Assembly: GCF_021538675.1 (NCBI RefSeq)
Contig: NZ_JAJUKH010000002.1
Location: forward strand, 620,001-684,000
DNA from: Paenarthrobacter sp. AR 02
Lineage (GTDB): Bacteria; Actinomycetota; Actinomycetes; Actinomycetales; Micrococcaceae
Direction: 5' to 3'
DNA: 64,000 nt
Numbering within the stretch: the first letter of the stretch is position 1; the number at the start of each line of letters is the position of its first letter. Below, piece by piece: positions 24,396 through 33,370 of this stretch. A program made the translations under genes and the position numbers. The notes beneath the pieces are model-generated. The model ran no database searches and was not told the origin of the DNA. It saw only the letters and a list, made by a program, of their open reading frames with translations.

Positions 24396-25781
24396 ATGGC
24401 AGCAAAATCCGTCCTTGACCAGGTCATTTCCCTCTCCAAGCGGAGGGGCTTTGTCTTCCAGGCCGGTGAAATCTATGGTGGCTCCCGTTCCGCGTGGGAT
24501 TACGGCCCCTTGGGTGCGGAGTTGAAGGAAAACATCAAGCGCCAGTGGTGGCAGAGCATGGTCCGCGGCCGTGAAGACGTAGTGGGCCTGGACTCCTCGG
24601 TCATCCTGCCCCGCCAGGTCTGGGAAGCCTCCGGCCACGTCGAGGTGTTCTCCGACCCGCTGGTGGAATGCCTGTCCTGCCACAAGCGCTACCGCGCCGA
24701 CCACCTCCTTGAAGAGTTCGAGGAAAAGAAGGGCCGCCCCGCCGAGAACGGCCTCGCGGACATCGTCTGCGCCAACTGCGGCACCCGCGGCCAGTGGACC
24801 GAACCCCAGGAATTCTCCGGCCTGCTGAAAACCTTCCTGGGCCCGGTGGCCAGCGAGGAAGGCATGCACTACCTGCGTCCGGAAACCGCGCAGGGTATTT
24901 TCGTGAACTTCAACAACGTGCTGACCACTTCCCGGAAGAAGCCGCCGTTCGGCATCGGCCAGATCGGCAAGTCCTTCCGCAACGAGATCACCCCGGGCAA
25001 CTTCATCTTCCGTACCCGCGAGTTCGAGCAGATGGAAATGGAATTCTTCGTCGAGCCAGGCACGGATGAAGAATGGCACCAGTACTGGATGAAGGAGCGC
25101 ATGTCCTGGTACACCAACCTGGGCATCCGTGAGGAGAACCTGCGTTTCTTCGAGCACCCGCTGGAGAAGCTCAGCCACTACTCCAAGGGCACCACGGACA
25201 TCGAATACCGCTTCGGTTTCCAGGGCTCCGAGTGGGGCGAGCTTGAGGGCATCGCCAACCGCACCGACTTTGACCTCTCCACCCACGCCAAGGCTTCCGG
25301 CACGGACCTGAGCTACTTCAACCAGGCCACCAACGAGCGGTACACCCCGTACGTTATTGAGCCGGCCGCTGGTTTGACCCGTTCCTTCATGGCCTTCCTG
25401 ATCGATGCGTACACCGAGGACGAGGCCCCCAACGCCAAGGGTGGCGTGGACGTGCGCACCGTGCTGAAGCTTGACCCCCGCCTCGCGCCGGTCAAGGCCG
25501 CCGTCCTGCCGCTGAGCCGCAACGAGGACCTTTCCCCGAAGGCCAAGGCCCTGGGCGCGCAGCTGCGCCAGAACTGGAACATCGACTTCGACGACGCCGG
25601 CGCCATCGGCCGCCGTTACCGTCGCCAGGACGAAATCGGTACCCCGTTCTGCATCACCGTGGACTTCGACACCCTCGAAGACCAGGCCGTCACCATCCGC
25701 GAGCGCGACACCATGAGCCAGGAACGTGTGTCCCTGGACAAGGTTGAGGGCTACCTGGCCGCACGCCTGATCGGCGCCTGA
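24396..25781 (+). CDS. glyS: Glycyl-tRNA synthetase (class II, single-chain alpha2 type)
   Basis: A 461-aa class II synthetase that charges tRNA-Gly in the cytosol. Residues 1-60 carry [15 protein letters not shown] and WDYGPLG, the family start. A zinc-like cluster ([16 protein letters not shown]) follows near 95-130. Motif 2 is [25 protein letters not shown], and motif 3 lies in [14 protein letters not shown]. The ATG at 24396 has a GGAGTTACCC leader; the in-frame ATG at 24384 contains this site and is unlikely. The GNAT gene begins 2 bp after the stop. Confidence 0.96.
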   Translation: MAAKSVLDQVISLSKRRGFVFQAGEIYGGSRSAWDYGPLGAELKENIKRQWWQSMVRGREDVVGLDSSVILPRQVWEASGHVEVFSDPLVECLSCHKRYRADHLLEEFEEKKGRPAENGLADIVCANCGTRGQWTEPQEFSGLLKTFLGPVASEEGMHYLRPETAQGIFVNFNNVLTTSRKKPPFGIGQIGKSFRNEITPGNFIFRTREFEQMEMEFFVEPGTDEEWHQYWMKERMSWYTNLGIREENLRFFEHPLEKLSHYSKGTTDIEYRFGFQGSEWGELEGIANRTDFDLSTHAKASGTDLSYFNQATNERYTPYVIEPAAGLTRSFMAFLIDAYTEDEAPNAKGGVDVRTVLKLDPRLAPVKAAVLPLSRNEDLSPKAKALGAQLRQNWNIDFDDAGAIGRRYRRQDEIGTPFCITVDFDTLEDQAVTIRERDTMSQERVSLDKVEGYLAARLIGA

Positions 25782-25783
25782 CC

Positions 25784-26746
25784 GTGGCTCTGGAATACCG
25801 CGAATGGAAGGAGGGCGACGACCTCGCCCTCCTGGAGATCTGGGGTGGTCCGGAAACCCTGCCCGCTGAGCAGTTCCGGGCGGCCCTGGCCCCGTCCAGC
25901 AACCAGCCATGGCGGCGTTGCATCGTGGCCGAAGACGTCGTGGACGGTGGGCGCATTCCCGTTGCCGCCGGCGTCGTCCATGAAGCTTCGCTGCACCCGG
26001 AACGCCTCTGGGCGTACATCGAGGTTGCCAAGGACCATCGGCGCAGCGGCGTTGGTTCCACCCTCCTGGCCATGCTGCGCCGCGAAGCCGGGGACTCGCC
26101 GTCGGGCGTTTCAAAGCTTCGCAGCAAAGTGGAACCGGATACTCCCGGCGCGGCATTTGCCGCTGCAGCGGGACTTGCCCCCATCCAGCGTTCGCAACTG
26201 GTTGTGGTGGAACCCGAGCCGCTGAAGCTGCCGCGTTTCGGGGATGGTTCCGAGGAAGCGGCGTCGGAGCGCGTGGAGGACCTGGCAACAGGTTCGGTGG
26301 AGCTCAGCGACGTGGTGGGTAAGTACTACTCGCATGTCCACCACTGGGACAGCCCGGGGGAGCTTAGCATCGCGACGGTCCAGCGCTTGTTCTTGCATGA
26401 CCTCGCGGGCGCCCACGGTGCGATCGTCCTGCGGGCGCCGAAAGCCAGTGCCTTTGGCCAGGGCGTTCCGGCGAGCCGCAAGGGCAAAATCCAGGCGTTT
26501 GCCGTCAGCTACGCCCAGGGCAACTCCGATGAACCATCGGATGTCTTCCTGGGACACGATCCCAGTCTTTCCGATGGGGACGCGGAAGCGGCAGTGCGTG
26601 ACCTCCTGGCTCTGATCGCCTACCAGCACCCTGTGCTGCTGGAAGTCGACGAATCGATGACGGCGCTGCGCTCGGTCCTGGGACCACTGTTCGAGTCCGG
26701 GAAAGCCCACGTTCGTGGTGCAGATACGTTGATCGTGAGCGACTGA
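25784..26746 (+). CDS. GNAT-family acetyltransferase (double domain)
   Basis: A 320-aa protein with an N-terminal GNAT domain: the acetyl-CoA loop is RRSGVGSTLLAMLRREA near residues 84-100. The C-terminal half (about 180-320) looks like a second, degenerate GNAT domain with VSYAQGNSDEPSDVFLGHDPS. The start is a GTG two bases after the glyS stop, so it is translated from the glyS transcript. The substrate is unknown. Co-expression with a tRNA synthetase is an arrangement seen for several GNAT proteins but is not proof of a role in translation. Confidence 0.8.
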   Translation: MALEYREWKEGDDLALLEIWGGPETLPAEQFRAALAPSSNQPWRRCIVAEDVVDGGRIPVAAGVVHEASLHPERLWAYIEVAKDHRRSGVGSTLLAMLRREAGDSPSGVSKLRSKVEPDTPGAAFAAAAGLAPIQRSQLVVVEPEPLKLPRFGDGSEEAASERVEDLATGSVELSDVVGKYYSHVHHWDSPGELSIATVQRLFLHDLAGAHGAIVLRAPKASAFGQGVPASRKGKIQAFAVSYAQGNSDEPSDVFLGHDPSLSDGDAEAAVRDLLALIAYQHPVLLEVDESMTALRSVLGPLFESGKAHVRGADTLIVSD

Positions 26747-26776
26747 CCGGAATCCACGTACGACTTTGGAGCACTG

Positions 26777-26827
26777 CGAATCCTGTCTGGCCCTGTTTCC
26801 AGGGGCAGGCAGGATTCGTTGTTTTCT
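26777..26827 (+). terminator. Rho-independent terminator after glyS-GNAT
   Basis: The arms 26777-26794 and 26801-26818 form an imperfect 18-bp stem with a short loop, followed by TTGTTTTCT. Confidence 0.75.
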
Positions 26828-26953
26828 GGTCCTTATCAGAGGTTCTTGACGCGGCCGAGGCTCAGAAGTAGGTCCATCGAAGTAAGCCCCCACGCCGTCA
26901 CATCCGGGAGGAGAGGCGTGTGGAAAGTCCGGTCTCACGTCTGAATCGATGGT

Positions 26954-28224
26954 ATGCACTATGAACAAGATCGCCCTCGACGGCTGCGGGAACAGTTGCG
27001 TGGGCAACTCGTCACTCCTGAAGATCCTGACTACGACGCGGCACGCGCCGTTTTCAACGCGATGGTGGACAAACGTCCTGCCGGGGTCATCCATGTAGCG
27101 CAGGTCTCCGACGTCATCGCCGGCGTGAACTTTGCCCGCGAGAGCTCCATGCCGCTGGCCATCAGGGGCGGCGGGCACAGCGCTCCTGGTTTCGGGACGT
27201 GGGACGACGCTCTGGTGTTGGACTTCGTTAATCGCACGGGGGTCCGGGTGGATCCCCAGAAGTCCAGGGCCCGGGCCGAAGGCGGTACGACCTGGGCCGA
27301 CTTCAACCACGCCACGCACGCTTTCGGGCTTGCGACCACCGGTGGAATCGTTTGATCCACGGGTGTGGCGGGCCTGACCTTGGGCGGCGGGATCGGGTAC
27401 CTCGCAAGGAAGTACGGACTCTCCTGCGACAAACCTTGTCCCGGCAGATGTCGTGACGGCAAACGGCAAGTTCCTGATCGCCAGCGAGGAACAGAATGAA
27501 GACTTGTTCTGGGCGATCCGGGGCAGGGGAGGCAACTTCGGGGTGGTGACATCCCTTGAGTTCGCACTCCTTCCTGTGGATATTGTCCATGCGGGCATCA
27601 TCATTTACGGCGCGGAGAACATTCCCGCAGTGGCCAGGTTCTACCGTGACTACATAGCTTCCGCACCCGAAGAGTTCGGGGCATTCCTGGGCTTCCATCA
27701 AGGGCCGCCTGTGCCTTTCCTTCCGGAGGAATGGCACGGAAAGGCCGTACCCGGCGCTGAACGTCGCCTTCGACGGGCTTAATCCAAAGGGCATGCAGGG
27801 GTATTGGAAGGCCAACTTCCTGCGCGAACTCAACGACGGCGCGATCGCCGCCCACACCCAATTCGGGGCCACCGTGACCAGCATGAACACCGCCGTTCAC
27901 ATCTATCCCATCGATGGCGCTGTGTCCCGGGTAGCCGTAGAGGACACTGCCTTCGCCCACCGGGACATGAAGTTCTCTCCGGTCATTGCGACCCAGTGGC
28001 CCGATCCTGCAGATAACGAAGCCAACATCGCCTGGGCCCGCGCGTACGCGGCCGCATTGGCACCGCACTCGGAGGCTGGTGGATACATCAACTTCATGGA
28101 CTCGGAGGACCAGAACCGGGTCGCGGACAACTACGGACCCAACTGGGAGAAGTTGGTATCGGTCAAAGCCAAATACGACCCCGACAACCTCTTCCGCGTC
28201 AACCAGAACATCCCGCCACGCTGA
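26954..28224 (+). pseudogene. Broken FAD-linked oxidase (berberine-bridge-enzyme type)
   Basis: The remains of a BBE-like flavoprotein, readable in three pieces. Piece 1 (26954-27355) holds the FAD-binding start with IRGGGHSAPGFGTWDD and TTGGIV, then hits TGA at 27353 where the family has Ser/Thr. The same frame continues with GVAGLTLGGGIGYLARKYGL until an extra A in 27431-27433 shifts the frame. Piece 2 continues as [31 protein letters not shown] to about 27745. An out-of-frame deletion there joins EEWHGK to PYPALNVAFDGLNPKG. Piece 3 runs to 28224 and ends with YDPDNLFRVNQNIPP, the BBE C-terminal motif. One stop, one insertion and one deletion together indicate a dead gene rather than one sequencing error. 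Full-length relatives would be about 40-60 residues longer. Confidence 0.9.
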
Positions 28225-28277
28225 GCCGGGAGTCCACCGGATCCACGTAGGCTTAAGCCCATGAGGTTTTGCAGCTG

Positions 28278-29768
28278 ATGGGCCACAGTCACTCCCACGG
28301 TCATCCTGAGGGTTCGGAACCAACCCCGCAGGCGGTCGCTTCCCGTAAAAGGGCCAACTTGCTGCTGGCGGCAGTCCTGGTTCCCTTGGGCGTATTGACC
28401 CTTGTGGCGATGGTGCTCATGTGGCCCTCGGGCAGCCGGGAGGGGATCAACTTTTCAAGTCCCTACCAGGCTGCCCCGGGGGTCACGTTCGACACCGGCA
28501 AGATACAAAGCGTTGTGGTGGAAAGCTGCACCCAGACGGGGCAGTCAGACACGGGTCAACCCACCACAGGTCAGCCCAGCACAGGCCAGAACCAGGCCGG
28601 CGGCTCCCAGTGCACCTTCGCTTTCACTGTGCCGGACAAGGGCGGTGAGGCGGTCAAAGTCGTCATCAACCCTGATGTCGCGATGTCCCATGGCGTGGAC
28701 GTTGGTGACTCCATCCGGTACCTGAATCTTTCGGGCGTGCAAGGCAACACGGCTGGCAGTGGCGCGCCGTCGTACGTTTTCGTCGACTTCGTGCGCAACA
28801 TCCCCATAGCGGCCCTGGCTGTGCTGTATGCCGTGGTGGTGATTGCGGTGGCCCGCTGGCGCGGTTTCCGTGCGCTCCTGGGCCTGGTGGGAGCCTACTT
28901 TGTCCTGGTCAGCTTCATCCTGCCCGGTCTGGTGGAGGGCAAGCCGCCGCTCTTGTTGGCGCTGGTGGGGTCCACGGTGATCATGATCGGGGTCCTGTAC
29001 TTTGCCCATGGATTCTCGGCGAGGACGTCCACGGCCTTGCTGGGAACCATTTTCGGGCTGGCGATCACGGCGCTCCTGGCGGCGTGGGCCACTGACGCGG
29101 CCAACCTGGCCGGCGTGGGCAACCATGATGCTTCCACGCTGGTGAACATGTCACCCCAGATTTCCATTTCCGGAATCATCCTTTGTGGCCTCATCATTTC
29201 CGGCCTGGGCGTCCTCAACGACGTCACCATCACCCAATCGTCGGCGGTGTGGGAGCTGTACGAGCTGGCACCCAACACCAGCGCCCGGAAGCTGTTTACT
29301 TCTGCCATGAGGATTGGGCGGGACCACATCGCCTCGACGGTCTACACCATCGCGTTTGCCTACGCCGGTGCGGCACTTCCCATTCTGATCATTGTGATGT
29401 TGTACGACCGCCCGTTGGCAGAGGCTCTCACCAGCGCTGAATTGTCCGAGGAAGTCATCCGCACCCTGGTGGGCTCCATCGGGCTGGTCCTAGCGATTCC
29501 GGTCACTACCCTCATCGGTGTCCTGGTGGTCAAAGCCACCGGCATGAAGCGCCTTGCCGCTGCCGGGGGACCGGCCGTAAGTGCCGACGGCCTTGAGGAT
29601 ACCGGCGCGCTGGCCGCGGCCGCCGTCGTCGTCGGTTCCGGGCAGGACGAAACGAACGACGCCGGCGTCCGGCAAGGCGCCACCCCGGAACCGGCTGCCG
29701 GTGCCAGGACCGCCCGGCCAGGGAGTCGTCGGGCGCAGCGCGAAGCGGAGCGCCGAAGCAGCGATTGA
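28278..29768 (+). CDS. YibE/F-family multi-spanning membrane protein
   Basis: A 496-aa membrane protein of the YibE/F family. A His-rich N-terminus (HSHSHGHPEG) is followed by one helix near 28-52 and an extracytoplasmic region of about 110 residues with a TGQ-rich low-complexity stretch. About seven helices follow (residues 175-415), including GLGVLNDVTITQSSAVWEL, the most conserved part of the family. The cytoplasmic tail is long and Ala/Arg-rich. Function is unknown; a transport role is often supposed. The ATG at 28278 is used; a TTG at 28269 is in frame. Confidence 0.82.
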   Translation: MGHSHSHGHPEGSEPTPQAVASRKRANLLLAAVLVPLGVLTLVAMVLMWPSGSREGINFSSPYQAAPGVTFDTGKIQSVVVESCTQTGQSDTGQPTTGQPSTGQNQAGGSQCTFAFTVPDKGGEAVKVVINPDVAMSHGVDVGDSIRYLNLSGVQGNTAGSGAPSYVFVDFVRNIPIAALAVLYAVVVIAVARWRGFRALLGLVGAYFVLVSFILPGLVEGKPPLLLALVGSTVIMIGVLYFAHGFSARTSTALLGTIFGLAITALLAAWATDAANLAGVGNHDASTLVNMSPQISISGIILCGLIISGLGVLNDVTITQSSAVWELYELAPNTSARKLFTSAMRIGRDHIASTVYTIAFAYAGAALPILIIVMLYDRPLAEALTSAELSEEVIRTLVGSIGLVLAIPVTTLIGVLVVKATGMKRLAAAGGPAVSADGLEDTGALAAAAVVVGSGQDETNDAGVRQGATPEPAAGARTARPGSRRAQREAERRSSD

Positions 29769-29772
29769 CCGG

Positions 29773-29801
29773 ATGACATTTGTCATGCTGAACCGATGAC
29801 A
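29773..29801. promoter_or_regulatory. Candidate operator upstream of the ABC/two-component operon
   Basis: ATGACA-TT-TGTCAT (29773-29786) is a perfect inverted repeat, and a third ATGACA half-site follows at 29796-29801. It lies about 70-95 bp before the ABC ATPase start. It is a plausible site for the NarL-type response regulator encoded at the end of the operon. Confidence 0.5.
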
Positions 29802-29868
29802 CCCGCTACGGGTGCGCGGAAGGTTCCCCGGCTTGTATGGGTGTACAAGACCTATTCCAGGGAGAGCA

Positions 29869-30807
29869 ATGACAACACCCGGAGTGCCGGCCGTTCGCGC
29901 CGCCGGACTGCATAAGAATTTTGGCAAGGTCCAGGCGGTGCGCGGCCTGGACCTGACCGTGGAGCAAGGCGAAGTGGTGGCTTTCCTGGGCCCGAACGGC
30001 GCCGGCAAGACCACCACCATCGACATGATCCTGGGCCTCAGCGCTCCGGACGCCGGGGAGGTGTCCATCTTCGGGCATGCGCCCCGGGGAGCCATAGCCC
30101 GTGGGCAAGTAGCGGCCGTCATGCAGACCGGAGGCCTGCTGCGGGACATCAGCGTCAGGGAAACAGTGCAGCTAACGGCGGCCATGTTCGATTCGGCCCG
30201 GCCCGTGGACGAGGTCCTGACCCGCGCAGGGATTCTGGACATCGCCGATCGCAGGGTTGAAAAATGCTCCGGCGGCCAACAGCAAAGGCTACGTTTCGCC
30301 ATGGCGCTGGTCTCGGACCCCGGGCTTCTGATCCTGGATGAGCCAACCACCGGAATGGACGTCGCCGGACGCCGCGACTTCTGGTCAGCCATCCGCGACG
30401 ACGCTTCGAGGGGGCGAACAGTCATTTTTGCTACGCACTACCTCGAAGAAGCAGACGCCTACGCTGACCGGATCGTGCTGGTGCGCCAAGGGAAAGTGGT
30501 TGCCGACGGCACCGCAGCCCAGATCAAGAACCTGGCTTCCGGAAGAACCGTCCGGGCATCACTTCCCGCAGATGACCGAGTCTTGCTGGCAGGCCTGCCT
30601 GCGGCGGATCAGGTGGAGTTCGACGGCGGTCGGGTCACCGTCCGCTCTGCCGACTCGGATTCCGTGGTCCGTTTCCTGCTCACCAATACCGGCGCCCACG
30701 ACCTTGAGGTCGTCGCGAACAACCTTGAGGAAGCCTTCGTGGCCCTCACCGCAGACGAGGCCGGGCCGGCCACGGCCCCCACAGCCATGGAAGGGGACCG
30801 GATATGA
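29869..30807 (+). CDS. ABC transporter ATP-binding protein (ABC-2 exporter type)
   Basis: A 312-aa ATPase with all nucleotide-binding motifs: Walker A GPNGAGKTT near residue 45, Q-loop in VMQTGGLL, signature CSGGQQQR, Walker B LLILDEPTTGMD and the H-loop in IFATHYLEEAD. The C-terminal extension after residue 220 resembles the DUF4162 tail of drug-export ATPases. The ATG at 29869 follows GGGAGAGCA. Its stop overlaps the permease ATG (ATGA). With the permease and the two-component genes it forms an exporter operon like those that respond to antibiotics or membrane stress; the substrate is unknown. Confidence 0.92.
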   Translation: MTTPGVPAVRAAGLHKNFGKVQAVRGLDLTVEQGEVVAFLGPNGAGKTTTIDMILGLSAPDAGEVSIFGHAPRGAIARGQVAAVMQTGGLLRDISVRETVQLTAAMFDSARPVDEVLTRAGILDIADRRVEKCSGGQQQRLRFAMALVSDPGLLILDEPTTGMDVAGRRDFWSAIRDDASRGRTVIFATHYLEEADAYADRIVLVRQGKVVADGTAAQIKNLASGRTVRASLPADDRVLLAGLPAADQVEFDGGRVTVRSADSDSVVRFLLTNTGAHDLEVVANNLEEAFVALTADEAGPATAPTAMEGDRI

Positions 30808-31580
30808 GCCAGGGAACAGCAATTCAGGACCGCAAGCCCTCCGCGGGCGGCGTCAACGCCACATTCCTCTGGATTGAGATTAAACGCATGCTCCGCAACC
30901 GGCGGACCATCATGTTCACGGTGCTCATGCCGGCGATCTTCTTTTTCATCTTCGGCTTGTCCAATAAGAACCAGCAACTGCCCAATGGACACAGCTACGG
31001 TCAGTACATCCTGATCAGCCTCACCGTCTATGCGGCCATGACAGCAGCCACGGGTGCGGGCAGCCAGGTGGCCGTGGAACGTGCCCAGGGCTGGAGCAGG
31101 CAGTTGCGCCTCACACCCCTGTTGCCCGGTGCGTACATAGCCGTCAAGGCCGCGGCCGCGCTGACCCTCTCCTTGGTTGCAGTGATCGCCCAGTTCGTGA
31201 TCGGTGCCCTCGCCGGGGTAACCATGGACGCCCAGACATGGCTGACCGCCGGCCTGGTGGCCTGGGTGGGTTCCTTGGTATTCGCCGCACTCGGTCTCTT
31301 CGTGGGTTACCTCATGCCAAGCCAGAACGTCATGCAGATCCTGGGCCCGGCCCTGGCCATTCTGGCCATGCTCGGAGGGCTCTTCATGCCGATTGAGATC
31401 ATGGGCGATACTTTTGGTGCCATCGCCAAATTCACCCCGGCCTACGGGATCGGACAGCTGGCACGAAGCCCCATCACCGGGGAGTTCGATGCCCTGTGGA
31501 TCGTGAACGTCCTGGTCTGGCTGGCGATATTCGTGGGCGGGGCAGCCATGGCCTTCCGTCGCGACACCAACCGTGTCTGA
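30804..31580 (+). CDS. ABC-2 type transporter permease
   Basis: A 258-aa permease with six predicted helices. It starts with a cytosolic segment and RMLRNRRTIMFTVLMPAIFFFIFG. GLFMPIEIMGDTFGAIAKFTPAYGIGQLARSPITGE near residue 205 is the typical ABC-2 pattern before the last helix. It pairs with the ATPase upstream (ATGA overlap) in a homodimeric exporter. The substrate cannot be read from sequence. Confidence 0.9.
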   Translation: MSQGTAIQDRKPSAGGVNATFLWIEIKRMLRNRRTIMFTVLMPAIFFFIFGLSNKNQQLPNGHSYGQYILISLTVYAAMTAATGAGSQVAVERAQGWSRQLRLTPLLPGAYIAVKAAAALTLSLVAVIAQFVIGALAGVTMDAQTWLTAGLVAWVGSLVFAALGLFVGYLMPSQNVMQILGPALAILAMLGGLFMPIEIMGDTFGAIAKFTPAYGIGQLARSPITGEFDALWIVNVLVWLAIFVGGAAMAFRRDTNRV

Positions 31581-31609
31581 GCCGCTGGGCCGTGACTAAG
31601 GTGGGATCC

Positions 31610-32719
31610 ATGAGCAGCCCGTCCTTGTGGGAAACACTCCGCGGTCCAGGTCCCCGAAAATGGTTCATCGGCGCTGCGTTCTCCATCGTGTTGTGGGCCT
31701 GGCCCACCTGGAACCTCGTATGGTCCGTGGACGAGCCCGTGAGCTGGAAGGTTCTCGCCTCGGCGTCGTTGGTGGCTTTCTTTGCGGCTTACGCCCTCCT
31801 GCCCATGATCAGCCGGGGAAGGAACGCCCGGACGGGTTTGGCCTGCGTCACGATCCTCCTGGCCCTGAACGGACTCGTCATCCTGCTGGTGGGCAAGGAA
31901 GCACTGTGGACCTGGCCATTCCTTGCATGCGCCATTGGAATGACCACGCTGCCGCCCCGCGTCGACTTCGCCTTGATCATGGCACTGTCCGGTATCTCCC
32001 TGGCCTCCGAACTGGCAGAGGGCAGCCCGGAGCAGGCATTCTTCCAGCCGGCGCTGATCCTGTCCCTCGGCTTCATGATGTCCTCTTTCGCGCGCCTGAT
32101 CCGCCAGACAACAGCGCTGCGGGCCGCCCAAACAGAACTCGCAGACGCCGCTGTGGCGGCCGAACGCAGCCGCGTAGCCCGGGACATGCACGACATCCTG
32201 GGACATTCCCTCACCGTCATTGCCGTCAAAGCGGAACTGGCAGGCCGATTGATGGAAGCCATCCCCGGCGGCCCGGCAAAGGACAGGGCAGCAGGGGAGA
32301 TCAGTGAAGTCCAGGAGCTTGCCCGTGGTGCGCTCGCCGACGTCCGGGCCACGGTGGCCGGATACCGCTGGGTCAACGTCCTTGCCGAACTTGCGGCGGC
32401 GAGGACCGCCTTGGAATCGGCCGGCATCCAAGCCGACCTTCCCCGGACAGTGGAGCAGGTGCCGGCCAAGTATCGGGAACTGTTCGGCTGGGTGCTGCGG
32501 GAAGGCGTCACGAACGTTGTGCGGCATTCAGGCGCCGTCCAGTGCCGGGTCCGGTTGACGGCGTCGACCGTCTTGGTGGAGGACGACGGCGTGGGGCCGG
32601 GGCCGGGCGTCCCCGGCAGCGGGTTGGCAGGGATCCGGGAGCGTGCCGCCACGGCCGGCGGAACGGTAAGTATTGGTGCGAGCGACCTGGGAGGGTTCAG
32701 ATTGGCAGTTGACGTATGA
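31610..32719 (+). CDS. Sensor histidine kinase (HisKA_3 / DesK-LiaS type)
   Basis: A 369-aa membrane kinase. Four or five N-terminal helices (residues 17-160) have no large extracellular domain, suggesting sensing within the membrane. The dimerisation/phosphorylation segment is RVARDMHDILGHSLTVI with His194. The ATPase domain has REGVTNVVRHSGA (N-box) and VEDDGVGPGPG, then GSGLAGIRERAATAGG. The ATG at 31610 follows AAGGTGGGATCC. It overlaps its response regulator by ATGA. With the ABC genes it likely forms a feedback circuit. Confidence 0.9.
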   Translation: MSSPSLWETLRGPGPRKWFIGAAFSIVLWAWPTWNLVWSVDEPVSWKVLASASLVAFFAAYALLPMISRGRNARTGLACVTILLALNGLVILLVGKEALWTWPFLACAIGMTTLPPRVDFALIMALSGISLASELAEGSPEQAFFQPALILSLGFMMSSFARLIRQTTALRAAQTELADAAVAAERSRVARDMHDILGHSLTVIAVKAELAGRLMEAIPGGPAKDRAAGEISEVQELARGALADVRATVAGYRWVNVLAELAAARTALESAGIQADLPRTVEQVPAKYRELFGWVLREGVTNVVRHSGAVQCRVRLTASTVLVEDDGVGPGPGVPGSGLAGIRERAATAGGTVSIGASDLGGFRLAVDV

Positions 32720-33327
32720 GCATTCGGTTGGTGATCGCGGACGACCAAGCCTTGGTCCGGGGTGCCCTCGCTGCCTTGTTGGGCCTTGAAGCGGACATCG
32801 AAGTAGTGGCTGAGCTGGGGGATGGGACCGGTGTGGTTGCGGCCGTGGTGGAGCATGCGGCTGACGTGGCCATGCTGGATGTCGAAATGCCGGGCCTGGA
32901 CGGTATTTCCGCAGCGGCCGCCGTTCGCCGTGCGGCACCGTCGTGCCACGTCCTGATGGTCACGACGTTCGGCAGGCCGGGATATCTCAGGAGGGCCATG
33001 CAGGCCGGAGCGTCCGGGTTCGTGGTCAAGGACACCCCGGCGCGGCAGCTGGCCGAGGCGGTTCGGCGGGTGCACCAAGGGCTGCGGGTGGTGGACCCTT
33101 CGCTCGCAGCCGAGTCGTTGATGTCGGGAGACAGTCCGTTGACCGAACGCGAGGCGGAGGTGCTGAAGGCGGCGTCCGACGGCGGTACGGTGGCCGATAT
33201 TTCCAAGGCCGCGATGCTTTCCGAAGGCACGGTCCGAAACTATCTCTCGGCGGCCATGGCCAAGACCGGTGGGCGGACGCGGGCCGAAGCCGTGCGGTTG
33301 GCCCATGAGAACGGGTGGCTTCTCTAA
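32716..33327 (+). CDS. Response regulator, NarL/FixJ (DesR-like) family
   Basis: A 203-aa regulator. The receiver domain spans residues 1-120 with acidic DD at 9-10, phospho-acceptor Asp55 in MLDVEMPG and Lys in VVKDTPA. The C-terminal LuxR-type HTH starts at LTEREAEVLKAASDGGTVADIS and continues with LSEGTVRNYLSAAMAKTG. It is the last gene of the ABC/two-component operon and starts inside the kinase stop codon. A likely target is its own operon through the ATGACA/TGTCAT site at 29773-29801. Confidence 0.92.
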   Translation: MSIRLVIADDQALVRGALAALLGLEADIEVVAELGDGTGVVAAVVEHAADVAMLDVEMPGLDGISAAAAVRRAAPSCHVLMVTTFGRPGYLRRAMQAGASGFVVKDTPARQLAEAVRRVHQGLRVVDPSLAAESLMSGDSPLTEREAEVLKAASDGGTVADISKAAMLSEGTVRNYLSAAMAKTGGRTRAEAVRLAHENGWLL

Positions 33328-33370
33328 GGGCCCGCCTCCCCGATTTGCCCGCGTTTGCAACAATGGATGG

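Noticed and set aside
24390-26288. Long antisense open frame (632 aa) opposite glyS and the GNAT gene
   Set aside because: Mirror frame of strongly coding GC-rich genes; no recognisable domain or ribosome site, and the sense frames are certain.
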